Shown in pieces: positions 38,692 to 52,266 of a DNA stretch of 64,000 nucleotides. The stretch is from Mesaphorura yosii (taxonomy: Eukaryota > Arthropoda > Collembola > Poduromorpha > Tullbergiidae), in assembly GCA_009869945.1 (NCBI GenBank), contig WIXG01000128.1, forward strand, positions 1 through 64,000. Direction: 5' to 3'. Within the stretch, counting starts at the first letter, position 1, and each line of letters opens with the position of its first letter. A program made the position numbers and the translations under genes. The notes beneath the pieces were generated by a model. The model saw only the letters and a list, made by a program, of their open reading frames with translations. It was not told where the DNA came from and did no database searches.

Positions 38692-41600
38692 ATGGTTCCA
38701 AGCACACACTGCCAGAGTCCCGCTCCCGCTTTGGGGCGGCTGATTTTCATGGCCTCGTGCACTTGCTTGATTCTGCTGTCCATCGCATCCTCCTCGAGAG
38801 CCGACACGGTGTACCGTGTCGGAGTGGGCATCGCTGACATCACGGGCCCATCGGCAGAAATCGGAATGGTGAGTTGGAACTTAAACAGTTTAAACTGCCG
38901 GTGACACTCAATGCGTCACCGGAAATTTCTTGGAACAGGCTGCAAACAACAAACACTGACGCTGCGCTGGCGGGCAGAGTCTCACAGTAGCGTACGCAGC
39001 ATGAGGAAAAAAAGCCGTTTATTACTTCAAACTTTCAGGAGTTTAGCTCGTCAAATGTTATATCAGATGCCACCATCTCGTTGGGGCATGTTTACGACTT
39101 ACAAGACAAAGTTTGCCGTCATTCTTAGAACTAGTACGAACTATGAAACTAATGACACTAACTATGAAACTAATAACTATGACTGCTTAATCCTACTTCG
39201 ATTTCTAAGGTTCAAAGCATCTTAGTTTGCTTTCATGGTCTCAATGAGCGTAGGTTGCTTATTAAAGTTGTTACTTGAAGAGCGTTTCACTTGCCTTGCG
39301 GCGCTACTCGTGAATTTCCATTTTTCGATTTCCATTTGCCAATTATCGTATGCCGGAAATTAAGTTGGGTGCCCCTCAGCCATTAAAGTCGTTTGCGACA
39401 ATAAATATTGTGTATGCTTTTTCAGATGGGGTACGCGAACCCGGCTCAGTCGGCCAGAGGGATCCACACAAGACTCTTTTCTCGAGCCTTCGTATTCGAA
39501 GAAGGAGGCTCGAGAGTGGTCTACGTGTCGGCCGATATGGGAATGATCGATCAGTCCGTCAAATTCAAGGTCAGTGAGCTCTCTTCACACGCTGAAAATG
39601 CTGATTGCCGTTTGCCTTCGCTCTTTGCTGGATTATTTGCTTTGATTCTGCTCTTGGCTTTGCAATGCCGCTCCGTCCATTATTCTTTATTGTCCCAAAC
39701 ACATGTTTGGAAGTCGGAACTCAAGACTAAATGACTCATAACTTTAATTGGGCAAAACACGCGGCGCTTTCATGTCATCCGCCACAGCCTCAGCAAAATC
39801 AGACGGAGACCGAGTTCTGACGTAATTCCAATCCAATTAAAGCGGTTTAACACATTTTTTCGTCGATTTGGAAGATTTCGAGGAGACTTGCAAGTTGGCA
39901 GACTCAAAAATTCAGACAACTTTAAAACTTTGGTCAGCTGTTCTATACAGTTGCACTGTGATTGAAAGCTTGAGCTGTAATCTGTTTGATAAATTTCCAA
40001 CCATGAAGTTTCAGGATCAGTTGTACTTTTTAAATTTGGCTATCAATGTCGTTCTGCTGCACTCCGTCGGCCTCTGCACAGGTACGAGCATTAACACTTG
40101 ACTAACTTAGTCAAAGTTCCGCTTCACCTTCACTTTACTGATTCCTGTTTCGAGCCCAGCAAGAGCTGACGGAGAGGCTGCGACGGCAGGGGCGGATGCT
40201 GCCACTACGGCCGCTGCTGCAGGAGCTGACGCAACAACGCAGGCTGTGACGGATCTTTCCGCCCCAACGGACGTCTCCGCCACTGGTAATCCGAGTGCAG
40301 ACAACTCTCAACCGCAGCAGGCTCAGCCGGTCAGTCAAGGGAGCGGGGGCTACTCGGGCCCTACGGGGAAAGGGGGCATCGATCTGCTAATTCGATTCGA
40401 CTACTTCAAAAAGAATTTCAAGGTTGATGCTCAAGTACGTGTCACATTCCACAAATTCCACTGTGTGTGCTTAATATGAGCGAAGTGAAGGACATGACAG
40501 TGGTAAAGACAGTGTAACTGGCTGGAAGCTGGAGGCTGGCTGGCTCTGACGTGTGTCGGTCCCGAGATCATAAATAATCGCACTCCCGGACGGAGTAAAA
40601 GTAATGGAGTAGTGAATTATCGGGTCTCGTATTACATGCTGTAATGCATAATCTCGAATGTCACTGCCACTGCCATCGAATTTCGCATTCCGGTCGATTA
40701 ATCATTGCTTATTGCATTACTCGGTTGTGCACTCGCAGGGGAACAAGAAGATCGGCTACACTCACCAATGCCAGTACGTGCCCGACAAGTGCGCGAGCAT
40801 CACTCCGCCAATCACGCGGTCCTTTGCGAGACAACTCCTCACAGCAGACCTGGCAGGGTTTGAGGACTGCGTGAGAACCAGTGTCAAGTATTCACGACTC
40901 TCCAAACCTCAGTTTTCGGCGCTCGTCGCGTTCACCTTCAACATGGGGTGCGACCACTTGCAGAAATCCATGCTCCTGGAAAAGCTGAACGCGGGCAACG
41001 TGAAAGCGGCAGTGGCCGAGTTTATCAAAAACGTTTCCTTTGGTGGTAAAACATATCCTGGCCTCGTGAAACGAAGACGCGCCGAGAGAAAACTCTTCTG
41101 CGCCAAGAAAGCCTGCAAATGAGGGCCGATGACGATGATCGGATAAATCTTGAGCCTGATCTTCGATAGTTTCAATGTGAACGAAACAGAATTCCAGAAT
41201 CTTGCCGCAATCGATTTTTTGTCAGAAATAAATGAGCACATTTGTTCATGTCTATTCGACCATGAATTTTTGTGTCGGGTCATTTTCGTTGTTTAACAGT
41301 TGCTGGGTTCAAATATCAAATAGGTTTTCAGCTTCTTGGTTTTGCTCTCTGCTCAAAGCTTTCGCGTGCTTGTTCTTAATGCTGGCTTTACACCAAGTAA
41401 TAACGGCCTTTTGCTATTTGCTTTCTTGGGCAGGTCGTTGAAGAATTGAAAAGGATTTATGACGACAACGTTTACCACGCCAAAAACGTGTTGCTGAGTG
41501 GCACGCACACTCACTCCGGACCCGGCGGCTACATCCAGTACCTCCTGTACGCTAACACTTATTTAGTAATTCCCCTTCCCGATGCGGTGTCCCAATAAAT

Positions 41601-44600
41601 CTTCACCCCGGGTTCATTTTGTTCAGGTACGGCATCACCACTTTGGGATTCAGCTCCAAGAACTTTGAGGTCATTGTCGACGGAATTGTCCAGAGTATTG
41701 AACGAGCCACGAAGAACCTACAGCCTGGGCGCCTGTTCATCAATTCGGGTGAACTGCTCAATGCGAACATCAACAGGAGCCCGTACGCGTACGAGCAGAA
41801 TCCGGAAGAGGAAAGGGCACGGTAAGAAAGGCGCCTTGTAGCGTGGCGGCGCGGAGCTTGAGGAATTCATGACACTTGAGGTTTGGGTGTTTACATTTAC
41901 AGGTACAAGTACGACGTGGACAAGGACATGGTGCTGCTTCGGGTCGAAGCGATCGACGGCCACCCACTCGGATTGATCAGCTGGTTCCCGGTGCATCCCG
42001 TCTCGATGAACAACACCAATAGGCACATCTCCGGAGACAACAAGGGCTATGCCTCCATGCTGTACGAGTACAAAATGAACCCCGAGTCACGGCCTGGCAA
42101 GGGCGACTTCGTAGCCGCGTTCGGGTCGAGCAATCTCGGCGATGGTGAGCAACGGGCTTGTCAACAAGTCCTTATCAGTTTGCCATTTTTATGATTTTGT
42201 GTGCCAATTTGCAGTGTCGCCCAACATCATGGGTCCACGGTGCATCAACACCGGACTGCCTTGCGACTACATCACGTCCACGTGCGGAGGCTTCGTACAG
42301 AACTGCATCGCCTTCGGGCCTGGCAGGTTCGGAGACATGCTCGAGAGCACGGAGATCATTGGGCGGAGGCAGTTTGAGAAGGCGGAGGAGCTCTTTGAGG
42401 ACAAGGTCAGGGCGACGCAGATCACAGGCACCGTGCAGCACGTGCATCAGTACGTCGACATGACAAATGTCAATGTAAGTCTTAACCCGCTTATTCCGTC
42501 GATATTGACGTTGGTCGGGTTTAGCTTCTTAATTCGTAATTCTTGAGCGTTGTACAACAGGTAACGTTAAGTAACGGGACCATAAAGACCACGTGCCCTG
42601 CAGCGCTGGGATATAGCGTAAGTCCTACTTGCCATTTGGCGCTTCAAAATCATTGTAAAAAGTAGACAACTCATTACTCGCCCATTTCCAGTTTGCAGCC
42701 GGAACAGTTGACGGCCCAGGCGCCTTCGACTTCACACAAGGTGCATTTTCAAAATGAGCATTTGTTTGGCTATGCTATGCTATGCTATCGGTGTTAAAGT
42801 GTTGATTTTTGTTGCTTGCTTCCCGTAGGTCAACTAACGGGAAACGCATTTTGGGATTTGATCCAGGAACTTTTGCCGTACCATCCAGCCTCTGCGGAGC
42901 AACAGGCGTGCCATGCGTAAGAGAATACAACGGGCTTCCCGCATTCGTGACGTGACACTCCGACCGTTTGAATCATTGGCCTCGTGATTTCTTAGGCCGA
43001 AGCCCATTCTGCTGAACGTGGGGCAGATTCCGATTCCATACCCGTGGATTCCGAGCATCGTCGAGACGCAGATCCTCAGAGTCGGTTCGCTGTACATAGT
43101 CGGAATTCCTGGGGAGCTGACGACCATGTCGGGGCGACGCCTGCGCGAAGAAGTCGCGGCCAAGATCAAGAGTCTTGAGCCGAACGACCCGGAGCCGCAC
43201 GTTGTGATTGCGGGTCTGAGCAACGTGTACACGCATTATATCACAACATTCGAGGAGTACGCGGTGCAGCGGTACGAAGGAGGGTCTACCATTTACGGAC
43301 CGTACACGCTCATGGCCCACCAGCAGCAGTTCTCCAAGCTGGCAGAAAGCATGCTGAAGGTGAGTCCTCCTGGCAGCCGAGCGGCGTACGCCCTGCTGGT
43401 TGACTTAAAACTTATGCCTTCGGCCTTTGCTTTGCTGTCAGGGTGAGAATTTGGCCGACGGGCCGACGCCCCCGAACCTCCTTCCCTACCAGTTCTCGCT
43501 TATTTCGCCCATTATCATGGATGCTCCGCCACCGGGCAAGAACTTTGGGGATGTGCTAGTCGCTCCGAAGGATGTGTACACTCTCGACGAAACTGTCACG
43601 GCCGTATTTGTGGCTGGGCACCCTCGCAACGAAGCCTTGCGTGAAGGGTCGTTTTTCCTGATCGAACGAGAAGATGAGGCAACGAAGAAGTGGGAAGTCG
43701 TGGCCACGGACGCTGACTGGAGTACCAAGTAAGCAATAAGCAACCTCATAAACATAACTGAAGGGCTTCTTTTAATTAATTGAATAAAGAACGCAGGGCA
43801 AACATTTGGCCAGTTGAGCCGGCCGCATAACGCCCGCTAGCGCTGGTAGGGACGTAATGTCGAAGCACACATACATAATTGCCAATGTAGAGTGAATGTT
43901 CGTTGAAAGGAGAGCATCTGCGCCTATTCTTTAGAGATTAGGCAACAATTCAGTCGTGGTGATTAATTACAACTTCATATCCGAAGAAAGCAAGCAGCTT
44001 CTCGCCGTGTCGTATCTCCTTTTCTCTTTACATTCCGACTGCACTTTTTTGTGTACGCTTCTGCTTCTGTTTAGTATCTCCGAACTCCGAAAGTCTCAAG
44101 TCGAATTCTCTGCTCGCAATAAATGCGAGCGCGAATGTCAACAGGAAACGGAGACAAGACAATGTGAGAATGAGAAAGAAGCAATGGCAATGGTAAAGGG
44201 AGTGTTTCCTATTAATTAATCATGGCATGGCTCAAGTTTGTCTGCTTGACTCAACAACAGTCTGACAATTCACTCTCGTCTCGTCCCTGTGTTTCAGGTT
44301 CACGTGGTCTCGGCCGACCCCGCTCGGGGCTCAGAGCACCATTTCAGTGGAGTGGAAGACGGACGCGAGCACGAAGACGGGCAGCTACAGAATCAGAAAT
44401 TTCGGCTATTACAAAGCCCAATACGGAGCCACCCCGCGACCGTACCACGGCTCCACCGACTATTTTACGGTAATGCATGCATTGCAAAGCGCAACGTATC
44501 TAAACTTGGCAGAGCTGGAAAATTTCCAGCACAATTTAAGAGAAGGAAGGAGGAAAGAAGGAAAGGATTTTGAATTTCGAAAGGAATTAACATAACAAAC

Positions 44601-45426
44601 AAACGCTTCATTTTCGCAGCGAATCATTTTTTCGTGATCTATCCAGTTTTTAATGAAGTTGAAACTTGCAGGAGTTTTCGGATCTGAAAGTCACGTCGAA
44701 AGATTTTATTCTTGGCGTCTTCTATTCCAGATAGATTTCATTCTTTTTTCTTTCACAATTTAATTTTATGTGTTGTAAAGAGGAATTTGATCTTGTTCAT
44801 TTAAGTGGAATGTTTTGTAGAGCAAAGTGATTTTGTGTGCCACTGCCTTGCCTTTTGAATTTGATTTTAGTACATTGTGCTCGTGCTCAGGTCGAAGCAA
44901 ATAGCAAATGTCATTTGGGTTATTGCGATTCTTACTTTCTTACCTGGAAGACGTAAACAACACGTGGGCTCGCTTATTTCATCTCATTTGCGCTAATGCA
45001 AATGCGAAGAAAAAAAGAAAGCAGCTTTCTTCGCAAAAACCTTCACTTTTATTCATTGAGCTTCTTAAGTTAAGCATCAAGTTTCTTGGTAAAGCGAAAG
45101 GATTTTAGTCTTCTATAAATGATTTAAATGAGCACTGCTCGTTTGTCTTCTCCCTTGTTCACATTTCACTTCTGCGATTTCCGATTTCGCACGCACGAAA
45201 TCGAGCTGGTCACATGGGATTCGCAATTCGCTGATGTGGGAATTCCAAACCCGCTATTGAAATATTTGACTTTGTTTTTCAGGTGGCGCCGACTACATCG
45301 AAGGACCTGCGGAGCGCCAACGCGGCCGTACAGGCGAATCCCGACCTTGAAAGAAGAAACACGCTGCTGAATATCTGGCGGAAAATCACACGCTTCGGCG
45401 TTGGCAAGAATCGGAGTGCTGCGTGA
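38692..45426 (+). CDS. ASAH2: Neutral ceramidase (N-acylsphingosine amidohydrolase 2 type)
   Basis: Hydrolyses ceramide to sphingosine and fatty acid at neutral pH; secreted or membrane-associated. Thirteen exons: 38692-38868, 39426-39569, 41434-41546, 41627-41821, 41903-42144, 42215-42474, 42561-42617, 42692-42740, 42829-42916, 42996-43359, 43442-43728, 44298-44469 and 45283-45426. All are in phase and give 763 residues, close to the human length (about 780). The N-terminus has a hydrophobic signal segment (LILLSIASSSRA). Expected active-site elements are present: SGTHTHSGPGGY (129-140, zinc His), WFPVHPVSMNN (His241), LGDVSPNIMGPRC with the predicted nucleophile Ser292, PGELTTMSGRR (Glu482) and NVYTHYITT (Tyr520). 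The C-terminal Ig-like domain follows. Candidate poly(A) signals are ATTAAA at 45628 and AATAAA at 45814. Intron 2 (39570-41433) contains the lysozyme gene. Confidence 0.95.
39140..39183. repeat. 21-bp direct repeat, two copies
   Basis: ACTATGAAACTAATGACACTA is followed directly by a near copy that differs towards its end. It lies inside ceramidase intron 1. Confidence 0.7.
40003..41122 (+). CDS. Secreted phage-type (GH24, T4-like) lysozyme nested in a ceramidase intron
   Basis: Exons 40003-40081, 40160-40434 and 40739-41122, phases matching, give 245 residues. Residues 1-26 form a signal peptide (hydrophobic core INVVLLHSVGLC). Residues 27-99 are an Ala/Thr, then Gln/Pro/Ser/Gly-rich linker. 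Residues 100-245 are a glycoside hydrolase 24 domain, the family that cleaves peptidoglycan: KKIGYTH (121-127), a helix with LLTADLAGFEDCV, FSALVAFTFNMGC (177-189), LLEKLNAG (197-204) and PGLVKRRRAERKLFC (225-239). Aligned without gaps to T4 lysozyme from the catalytic Glu to the conserved His, Glu11 is Asp107, Asp20 is kept (Asp116), Thr26 is Lys122 and His31 is His127. Six domain cysteines (129, 136, 162, 189, 239, 244) suggest disulfides. An AATAAA lies 105 nt after the stop. The family is mainly phage and bacterial, so horizontal origin is inferred. Activity is uncertain. Confidence 0.85.
41227..41232 (+). terminator. Poly(A) signal for the nested lysozyme
   Basis: AATAAA 105 nt after the lysozyme stop, still inside ceramidase intron 2; supports an independent transcript. 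Confidence 0.6.
42771..42788. repeat. TATGC tandem repeat
   Basis: Three TATGC units plus TAT in ceramidase intron 8. Confidence 0.8.
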
Positions 45427-45813
45427 CGAGCGTGTCGGATAAAATTGCGTGAATAGTGGACTATTGTTAAATCGCAAGTTACCACAAGTATCAGCGAGAA
45501 AGTGACGTTTCGGTGTTCATTGTTGTAAATTAGATTGTTATCCTTTTTGATTAATAATTACCGCCATGTCGTGCCATGAGTTGATTGAAAGACTGTCGAT
45601 GAATTGCGACCTACTTTTGGAGAGAACATTAAAATGAATTTATGAATTAACCAGTTTCATATTCATTGATTATTACTCAGTCATTGATTTTCCAGTTTTC
45701 CAAGAACCAGTGGATTTTGAACGCGCGTGACGATTGTATATTCAGCCGTCGGCAACTTCGTGGGATCCGAAATCCTGCTCAGAATTAGAATTCTGTTCAT
45801 TTGCTAATGACGT

Positions 45814-45819
45814 AATAAA
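45814..45819 (+). terminator. Possible poly(A) signal for ceramidase
   Basis: AATAAA about 390 nt past the stop. A variant ATTAAA at 45628-45633 is nearer; which one is used cannot be told. Confidence 0.35.
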
Positions 45820-48800
45820 ATATTATTTCTGCCATTTCTCCAAGTCGGCTCTGCCTTTGGCTTTTGTCTCCCAGAAGGAAACTTAAAATGAAGCTGCCGA
45901 CGAATGAATGAAAAGGAACAAGAAAGGCCAGATAACATTTATGAACGGTTTTTTCAAACTTTAAACTTACTTTAAAGGTTACAGTTTCACTGCGACTGCG
46001 ACACGCGCGCATCTGCACTGATTTATTTGATTCCAGTTGCCCACACACTTGACGAGACTCGACTCGACATTTAATCAAATCAGCCTACTCAGTTCCAATG
46101 CATTTTTGATGATTAACTTTCGAAGAATCGGTCTTCCAGGGTTCACTGACCATGGAAAATAACCCAAGGCGACAAGTCATAAACACCAAACGCGTCGTTA
46201 AGGACAAGCTTCATTTCATAACAAGATGACGATCGTGCTGTGCCGTGCTGATTTGGTTCACGATGCATTTCATTTCGTGATTATTTCCTGAATTTCTCTT
46301 CTCATCCGCCAAGTAATTACGTCGCTGCCACTTGTAAGAGTCCGTTTCCAGTTTTCGAGTCTATCATCGTTCTTTGTTCTTGGTATCAATAAACGCTAGC
46401 CTGTTGCTTAACCGAGAAGGGAACTCTGGAAACTTTCCATTTCACGCTCGATGATTTTCGCTCTTCATCCAGACAAGTGATTATCACTTTTCACTTTCTC
46501 ACTGCTCGCTGCACGCTGCAGCTTTTAATGCCCGCTGTGGATTGTGGGATGGCGAATGGGAGTTTGCAATGCCCTAATTAGAGGATGAGAGCAAGTGTCG
46601 GATTCTTCACGCTCTTGTAATTCTGCGCTCAGCCTACTTTTGAGTCAGACTACTCGACGGACTTCAATGAAAACATACCAAACAAAACAAAATCGGCCTT
46701 CGAGACGAATTGAAACGGGCTCGCGGCTCGCCTGTGCATCTTCACCTCGCCTCGCCTTGCAGGGAACCTACGTCTTCACCTGGATTAAATCACCTTAAAA
46801 GATGTGCACGCCAATGTCAACGCGTGTAGCAGAAAGGAGGGTGGAAACTTCGAGAATTATTTTAGGCAACATAACTCTATTTCAGTCCAATGCTCTTTGT
46901 ATCGATCATTTAATGCAATCATGGGAAATTTCCATTCTTCGGCCTTGGGTTTCCAAGAATTTGAAGCCCAGAGCGTGCAATCGCAGTGATACAGTGTCCT
47001 TCGCCACCTGTGAGATGCTCTTCCATCTTGGTATCCCGTCAATCAAACGTGGCCACTGCACGGCACAAAACACTCAACTCAGCTCTTCCTGGGATTTCGA
47101 AATGAATCTGCTGCTGCACTGCTTCTGCTTCTGCCTCGATCAAGATCGCATCAAGCTGTGCCACTTTTAATCCACGGGCTTATGCAGCTGCGGGCGCGAG
47201 CGTATGTTGTGTTGAATCATTTTAATGGCTGTCACAGGAAAGCATTTTGCAATCAATCAGCCGTGCGTCGCGCGCGCGATGTTTGGTTTTATGCTGCTGC
47301 ACACGACCTCAGAAGAAAACTCAGAAGTTGGAGCCATAATTCTAAAGTGGAATTATGATTTCAAGTGCCATGCGAAATGCGAAACGCGAAATGCATTCTC
47401 ATTCCCTCGTCGATCTTCAGCTTAATGCCCGCCTGAATTGGATGGCCGTGGCTCAGCTGCTGTTGTGAATGGTAATAGAAAAAGAGATCAGACATTCATT
47501 CTGCTGCTAATACTCTCGTCGACAGTATAAATAAAACTAGCTCGCTTACGCTTATATGTGTGAGAATTTAATGCGTTCGCATTAGCATTAAGGAAACGAC
47601 TGAATAAAATATGTGTTGAGGATTTGCACTGCCTCTTTCGCACACGCGATGCTGCGAATGCGACGCCACGCCAAGCCGCCAATCTGTCATTAGCTGACCC
47701 CGAAGCTGTACTGTGTTGGAGCCGATATCTTTGCCTTTGCTAGTTTAATGAATGTTGAATGCTGAGAAAAGCGAGAAGGAGAAGGTAAAAGCACGCGCGT
47801 AATAAAAATCGGGGTTATTTTGTTAATGGATTACTGTAAAGTTCAGGTACCACACGGCGAAATACGAAACCTGCGATATCATTCACTTTTTATAGGCAGG
47901 CGCAGCAGAACCTGTTAACCGTTAATACGTCTTAATAATAAGGCAGGCAGAAGGCAGCAGAATGCCCTACTCGAAGTTTGTTAATGGTCGGAGTTTCGTA
48001 ATGGCCACGCGGTCTCCATCCGGTGCCCGCCGCCGCGCCACCTGAACATGACGTCAGCCAAGGCACGACTGGATTTGTATTGAATGGCTAATGAAGAAAC
48101 GCGAATGAACGCGATCGAGCCGGGGACACATCGCCATTTGCATTCAAATACTCACAAATTTACGAGGCTGTTGAAAACTATGGACGCAATTACACCAGCG
48201 ACACCGCCAGCAGCGCAGCACCAGCAAAGGCCTTGAAAGAAACTTGTTCTCGGAATAAAGTCGTTTAACAACGTCTCTCGCACGGCCTTTCGTCTTTCGC
48301 CTTTACTGCCAGTCTGCTATGCTGAACCGAGCAATGCAAATTCTGCTACGCTCCAGGTACAACAGATTCAAGACGAAGAAGATGAAATGAGGTGGGCATA
48401 ATTTCCCAACTTCCGGAGTGCGGACATGCGGACTTTCTTTTACTTGCTCATTTATTCGCAAAGGAGCAAAGAAACAAGAAACGAAGACCTTTGCGTTCAT
48501 CTTTTCCTCATCACATCGTCCGCCGGGATCTTTCTTGATCTCTGCTGCTCTGTTATTTTTTGGAAACTCTGAATTATGTATGCGGGCTGCGCTGCGCTCT
48601 CGTTTTAATGAGTTGGGGTTTCTGAACCCCTCATTTGCCGAGACTGGAACATGTTCAGCTTTGGTTCGTGCACTCGTCAAAGTGGGAAGCTTAAATTTCT
48701 ACTTTCCATTCATTCGACAATTCCAGCTAAAATCTGTCCGCCGCGCCGTGCTGTTACAATTTTACACAGACGCAACCGTAAATGTTACTTGACCACTTCG

Positions 48801-51800
48801 CTCGCCTTCGCCTGCTCGACTTCGGTGGCTTCATCGCCGGAGCGGATGCGTGTTCCACTTGCGGGACGGCACTTTCTTTCGCCACGCTGCTCATTTGCGA
48901 AGGAATACGAAATGAATTTCTATTTTTGTTTTGACTTGTCTTATCTTCTCTCAATTAATTATCTCGACCCATTCAGAAATTCGTCATTCGTCATCGTCAC
49001 ACAAGAAGCCGCACAATTCCGTGAGGTTCTTGGAACAAAGACGCGATGACGCAGCGCGTAGCGGCTGACTGGTAATTCCAGTCTTTTTGTGGCTGCGCTG
49101 CGCGGCGATGCAAAAAATTGTGTCTTGTTTCTTGCTTCTGGCATTTGTGGGGCTGCTGCGAAGTTTAGAAGATTTAATTAACTGTGATCAAACTTGATTA
49201 AACATCAATTATATTCAGCGTACTATAAAGCACGTACTTTTCATTGACAAGAGAATCATTTTGACATTCATTTGAATTAATTTTTAATTAGCTTTCTTCA
49301 TTCTTCCATCTCCTGGCTCTGGTTTGCGTCGTCTTCTGTGATATGATGCTTCAGCAAGTTAATTGCTTGCTATTGAAAGTTCAGACTAATTGACGCTGGA
49401 ACGTTGGCGTCCCAGCGCGTGCTGAAGCTTGTTTCAGTCTCAGGCTCCGTTACACAAATTTCGGTTCAATGCCAAAAGAAAAGTTTAATAAAGGCTGCTC
49501 CGGAATTACAATAAAAGTCACATGTGTCCGAAACAACGCAGCAGCAGCAGCCCAGATCAATTAAACTTGAATATTGCAAGTTGCAAGGTCTTTGCCACAT
49601 CTTCTGAATCTTCGTAATCGAAGAGAATCAGCTGCTCTCGCAAATTACGTGCGGGATTAGTCACCTGGGACTCCATTCGCTCGGACTCGAAATTGCGGTT
49701 CGGAATTTGCATAAACAAGAGCGAATCTCTCATCTCTTCCAGGCGGACAAGGGGTTTTCCAGAATTATTGCCACGGTCAATCGCAATCGCACGGCCAGGT
49801 GACGTGATTGATTTTGGAAGATTGACCTTATCGGAAGGGGATTTGGAACTCGTGTTTTGATTGTGACGCATTTGCATACCCAAAATAAACTTCGAGGTTT
49901 ATGAGCGAATAATTCCATTTGGGAATTAAGGGCAACACTACTTCCCTTTATGTAATTGTCTCATAATTTCTTGACGCAACGCTCATGGTTGGTTGCTTGA
50001 ACTCGAATGAACTCGACCGACTAATTTTGAGGCAGAAGAGCCAACCGCAAAAGCACTTCACGTGCTGAGTAATCTCGAATCTGTTGCATAGTTGCATTGG
50101 GGGACGGAAAACGCACTCACCTTTGACCTCCTCACAAATCAAAATCTACGACATTTGCTGTTTTATACGACGAACGAAGTCAAATTGGGTCGGCGGGTGG
50201 TGCAACTCTTTGCTGTTGCTGCTACTCGCTCAAGAAAACAAATTGCAGGATTCCAAGAAACGGCCTTTGGCCTTTGCCGCCCGACTGCGCTCGGCGCGGA
50301 AGAGCAGGCAAGATTAGAGCCACCGCACTGCATTTTTAATTACCGAGGAATTAAAGCCTGTTACTACTTTCATGAACGAATCGAATAAATTACAAGTAAA
50401 CAGGAGAAAATTGCAAGAAGGGTATACCAAGAAGACCAGGCCTCTTTCGAGTACTCAGAGAGAGGCGTACAGTGTTTTGCAATGCAGCCTGGCACGGCGA
50501 GCACGGGCGCTTGTTTATACGAGCAAAGCACAACCAAGTTTATGGAACCGGGCAAAGCAAGGCAAAGGCAAGAGTATAGAGAAAGCTCGACTCCGGCTCG
50601 GATATCTGCTTTAAGCAAAATCAAGTTCTGAGACTCATTCAGTCAGTCTCTCCAGTCTCAATCGGTCACCGTCCAAACAAGAAACGAGCAGCGGCAGCGT
50701 CCCGTTCCTGCTAATCATCGTGCTTGGCTTGAACACTAGTTACACGACCATCAAAAAGTTTTGGCCCAGCATTCACCAGTCGCCAATCGACACTCTGAAA
50801 TTGCCAATTTGGCTCGCGTCGGTGTGTTTCTTGCGTAAGTGCGAAAAGTGTCGCTTCGTAGGATTTTTCTCCCAAAGGGGAAATTGAGACACGCTTCTGT
50901 GCCGTGAAAGTGGTACTTCGAGGCGAAACACCTGCATTGCAACGCAAGCAAACGCCGACGCTCCTCCAGCAAGACTTCAACGTTGCGGCGAGTAAGTAAG
51001 AAAGAAACGCTTTTCGAATTATTGCATGCTTCGTGATAAATTCTCGCGTCGAGGCTATAAAGCTTCTGAATTCTGAATTCTGGAGCAACAAATTCCATTT
51101 CCAGTTGAAAGCGTTCTAATTGCTCCAGCTCGCCTGCGCTGTTTGGCACTGCTGGCCAAAAAAAAACAAATTGGTCGAGCACGACGTGGAGACGGGCATT
51201 TTTGCTGAAAGAGCATAATTGGAGTGCATATTTCAGCCGTTTAATTTGCTTTTGGAGTCTAATGGATTTTTCAGCAAAGTTTATCGTGCGCTGTGCGCTT
51301 TGGACTTTAGCTTTGTAGCAAGTCTCTGATTGCCACTGCATGAATGCATGCACGAATGCATTACAGAACAGAAAGAAGCAATAGCAATAAAATATTCCGC
51401 CAGAAGCACTAAACTAAACAGATCGCGTTCACTTTTACATTTCCACCGCCGCGCCGTCGCGTCACTTACGCTTGCTTGCGATTTTGGTTCCATTATGCAA
51501 AATGCAAAGTTGTGTTCCATTTTAATAAGGACATGGTTATACAACTACAACAAACGGCATAGGCACAAAAATAAACGACTGGACTCATTTTCGCTACTTA
51601 TCTCCAATTAGTGGACAAACACAATACATAGGATCTGATTCCTTTCAGTCACATACCGTTCATTGTTCACCTTCCAGACATAAATTTTCCATTCGCGAAA
51701 TCGTGATATGATAATTGCATGAATTCCAGACACTTTTCCAAGCACAGACACGGAGTAAAATTTCCCGAATTTAAGATCGGGTTGGATGCAATTCATTTCA

Positions 51801-52266
51801 TTCGTTTCGCTTCATCGCCTCGTGAGTCGCAAGCATTGCATTTGCATTCCACTCATATTTAAAAACGTACGTACGAAAATGGTGAGCCATAAATTATGCC
51901 AATTACACTGCTCGCTTCTTTCTTACGCGCAGATTCGGAAAGTGCGGACGTGCATCTGGAACTCAGTCAAGACCAAACTGAAATCAGCAACCAACGCCAA
52001 GAACTCAAGTTTACAATGCGAAGTGACTAAAATAACACTGCGCATTAAAAATTCATTCGTGTTCAGCTGCTCGGGACTGCATTGCAAGCCGAACTTTAAT
52101 TTACAGTGAGAAACGAAAGAAGAAAAGACAAAGCGCCCGTACTATCGAAGGTGCTAATTGACTGGAATTTGAGAACAAAAGAACTAAAAGAAGCAGTTTA
52201 GTGCAAAGGCAAAGTGCCGGCCGAATTCCAGCGAATTCACGAATCAAAGGTTTCAATTTTTCTTAG
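45820..52266. other. Intergenic stretch without a recognisable gene
   Basis: About 6.4 kb between ceramidase and the peptide receptor. Open frames are short, lack family motifs and overlap on both strands. It should contain the receptor's promoter and any untranslated exons. No tRNA, rRNA or transposase domain seen. Confidence 0.6.
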
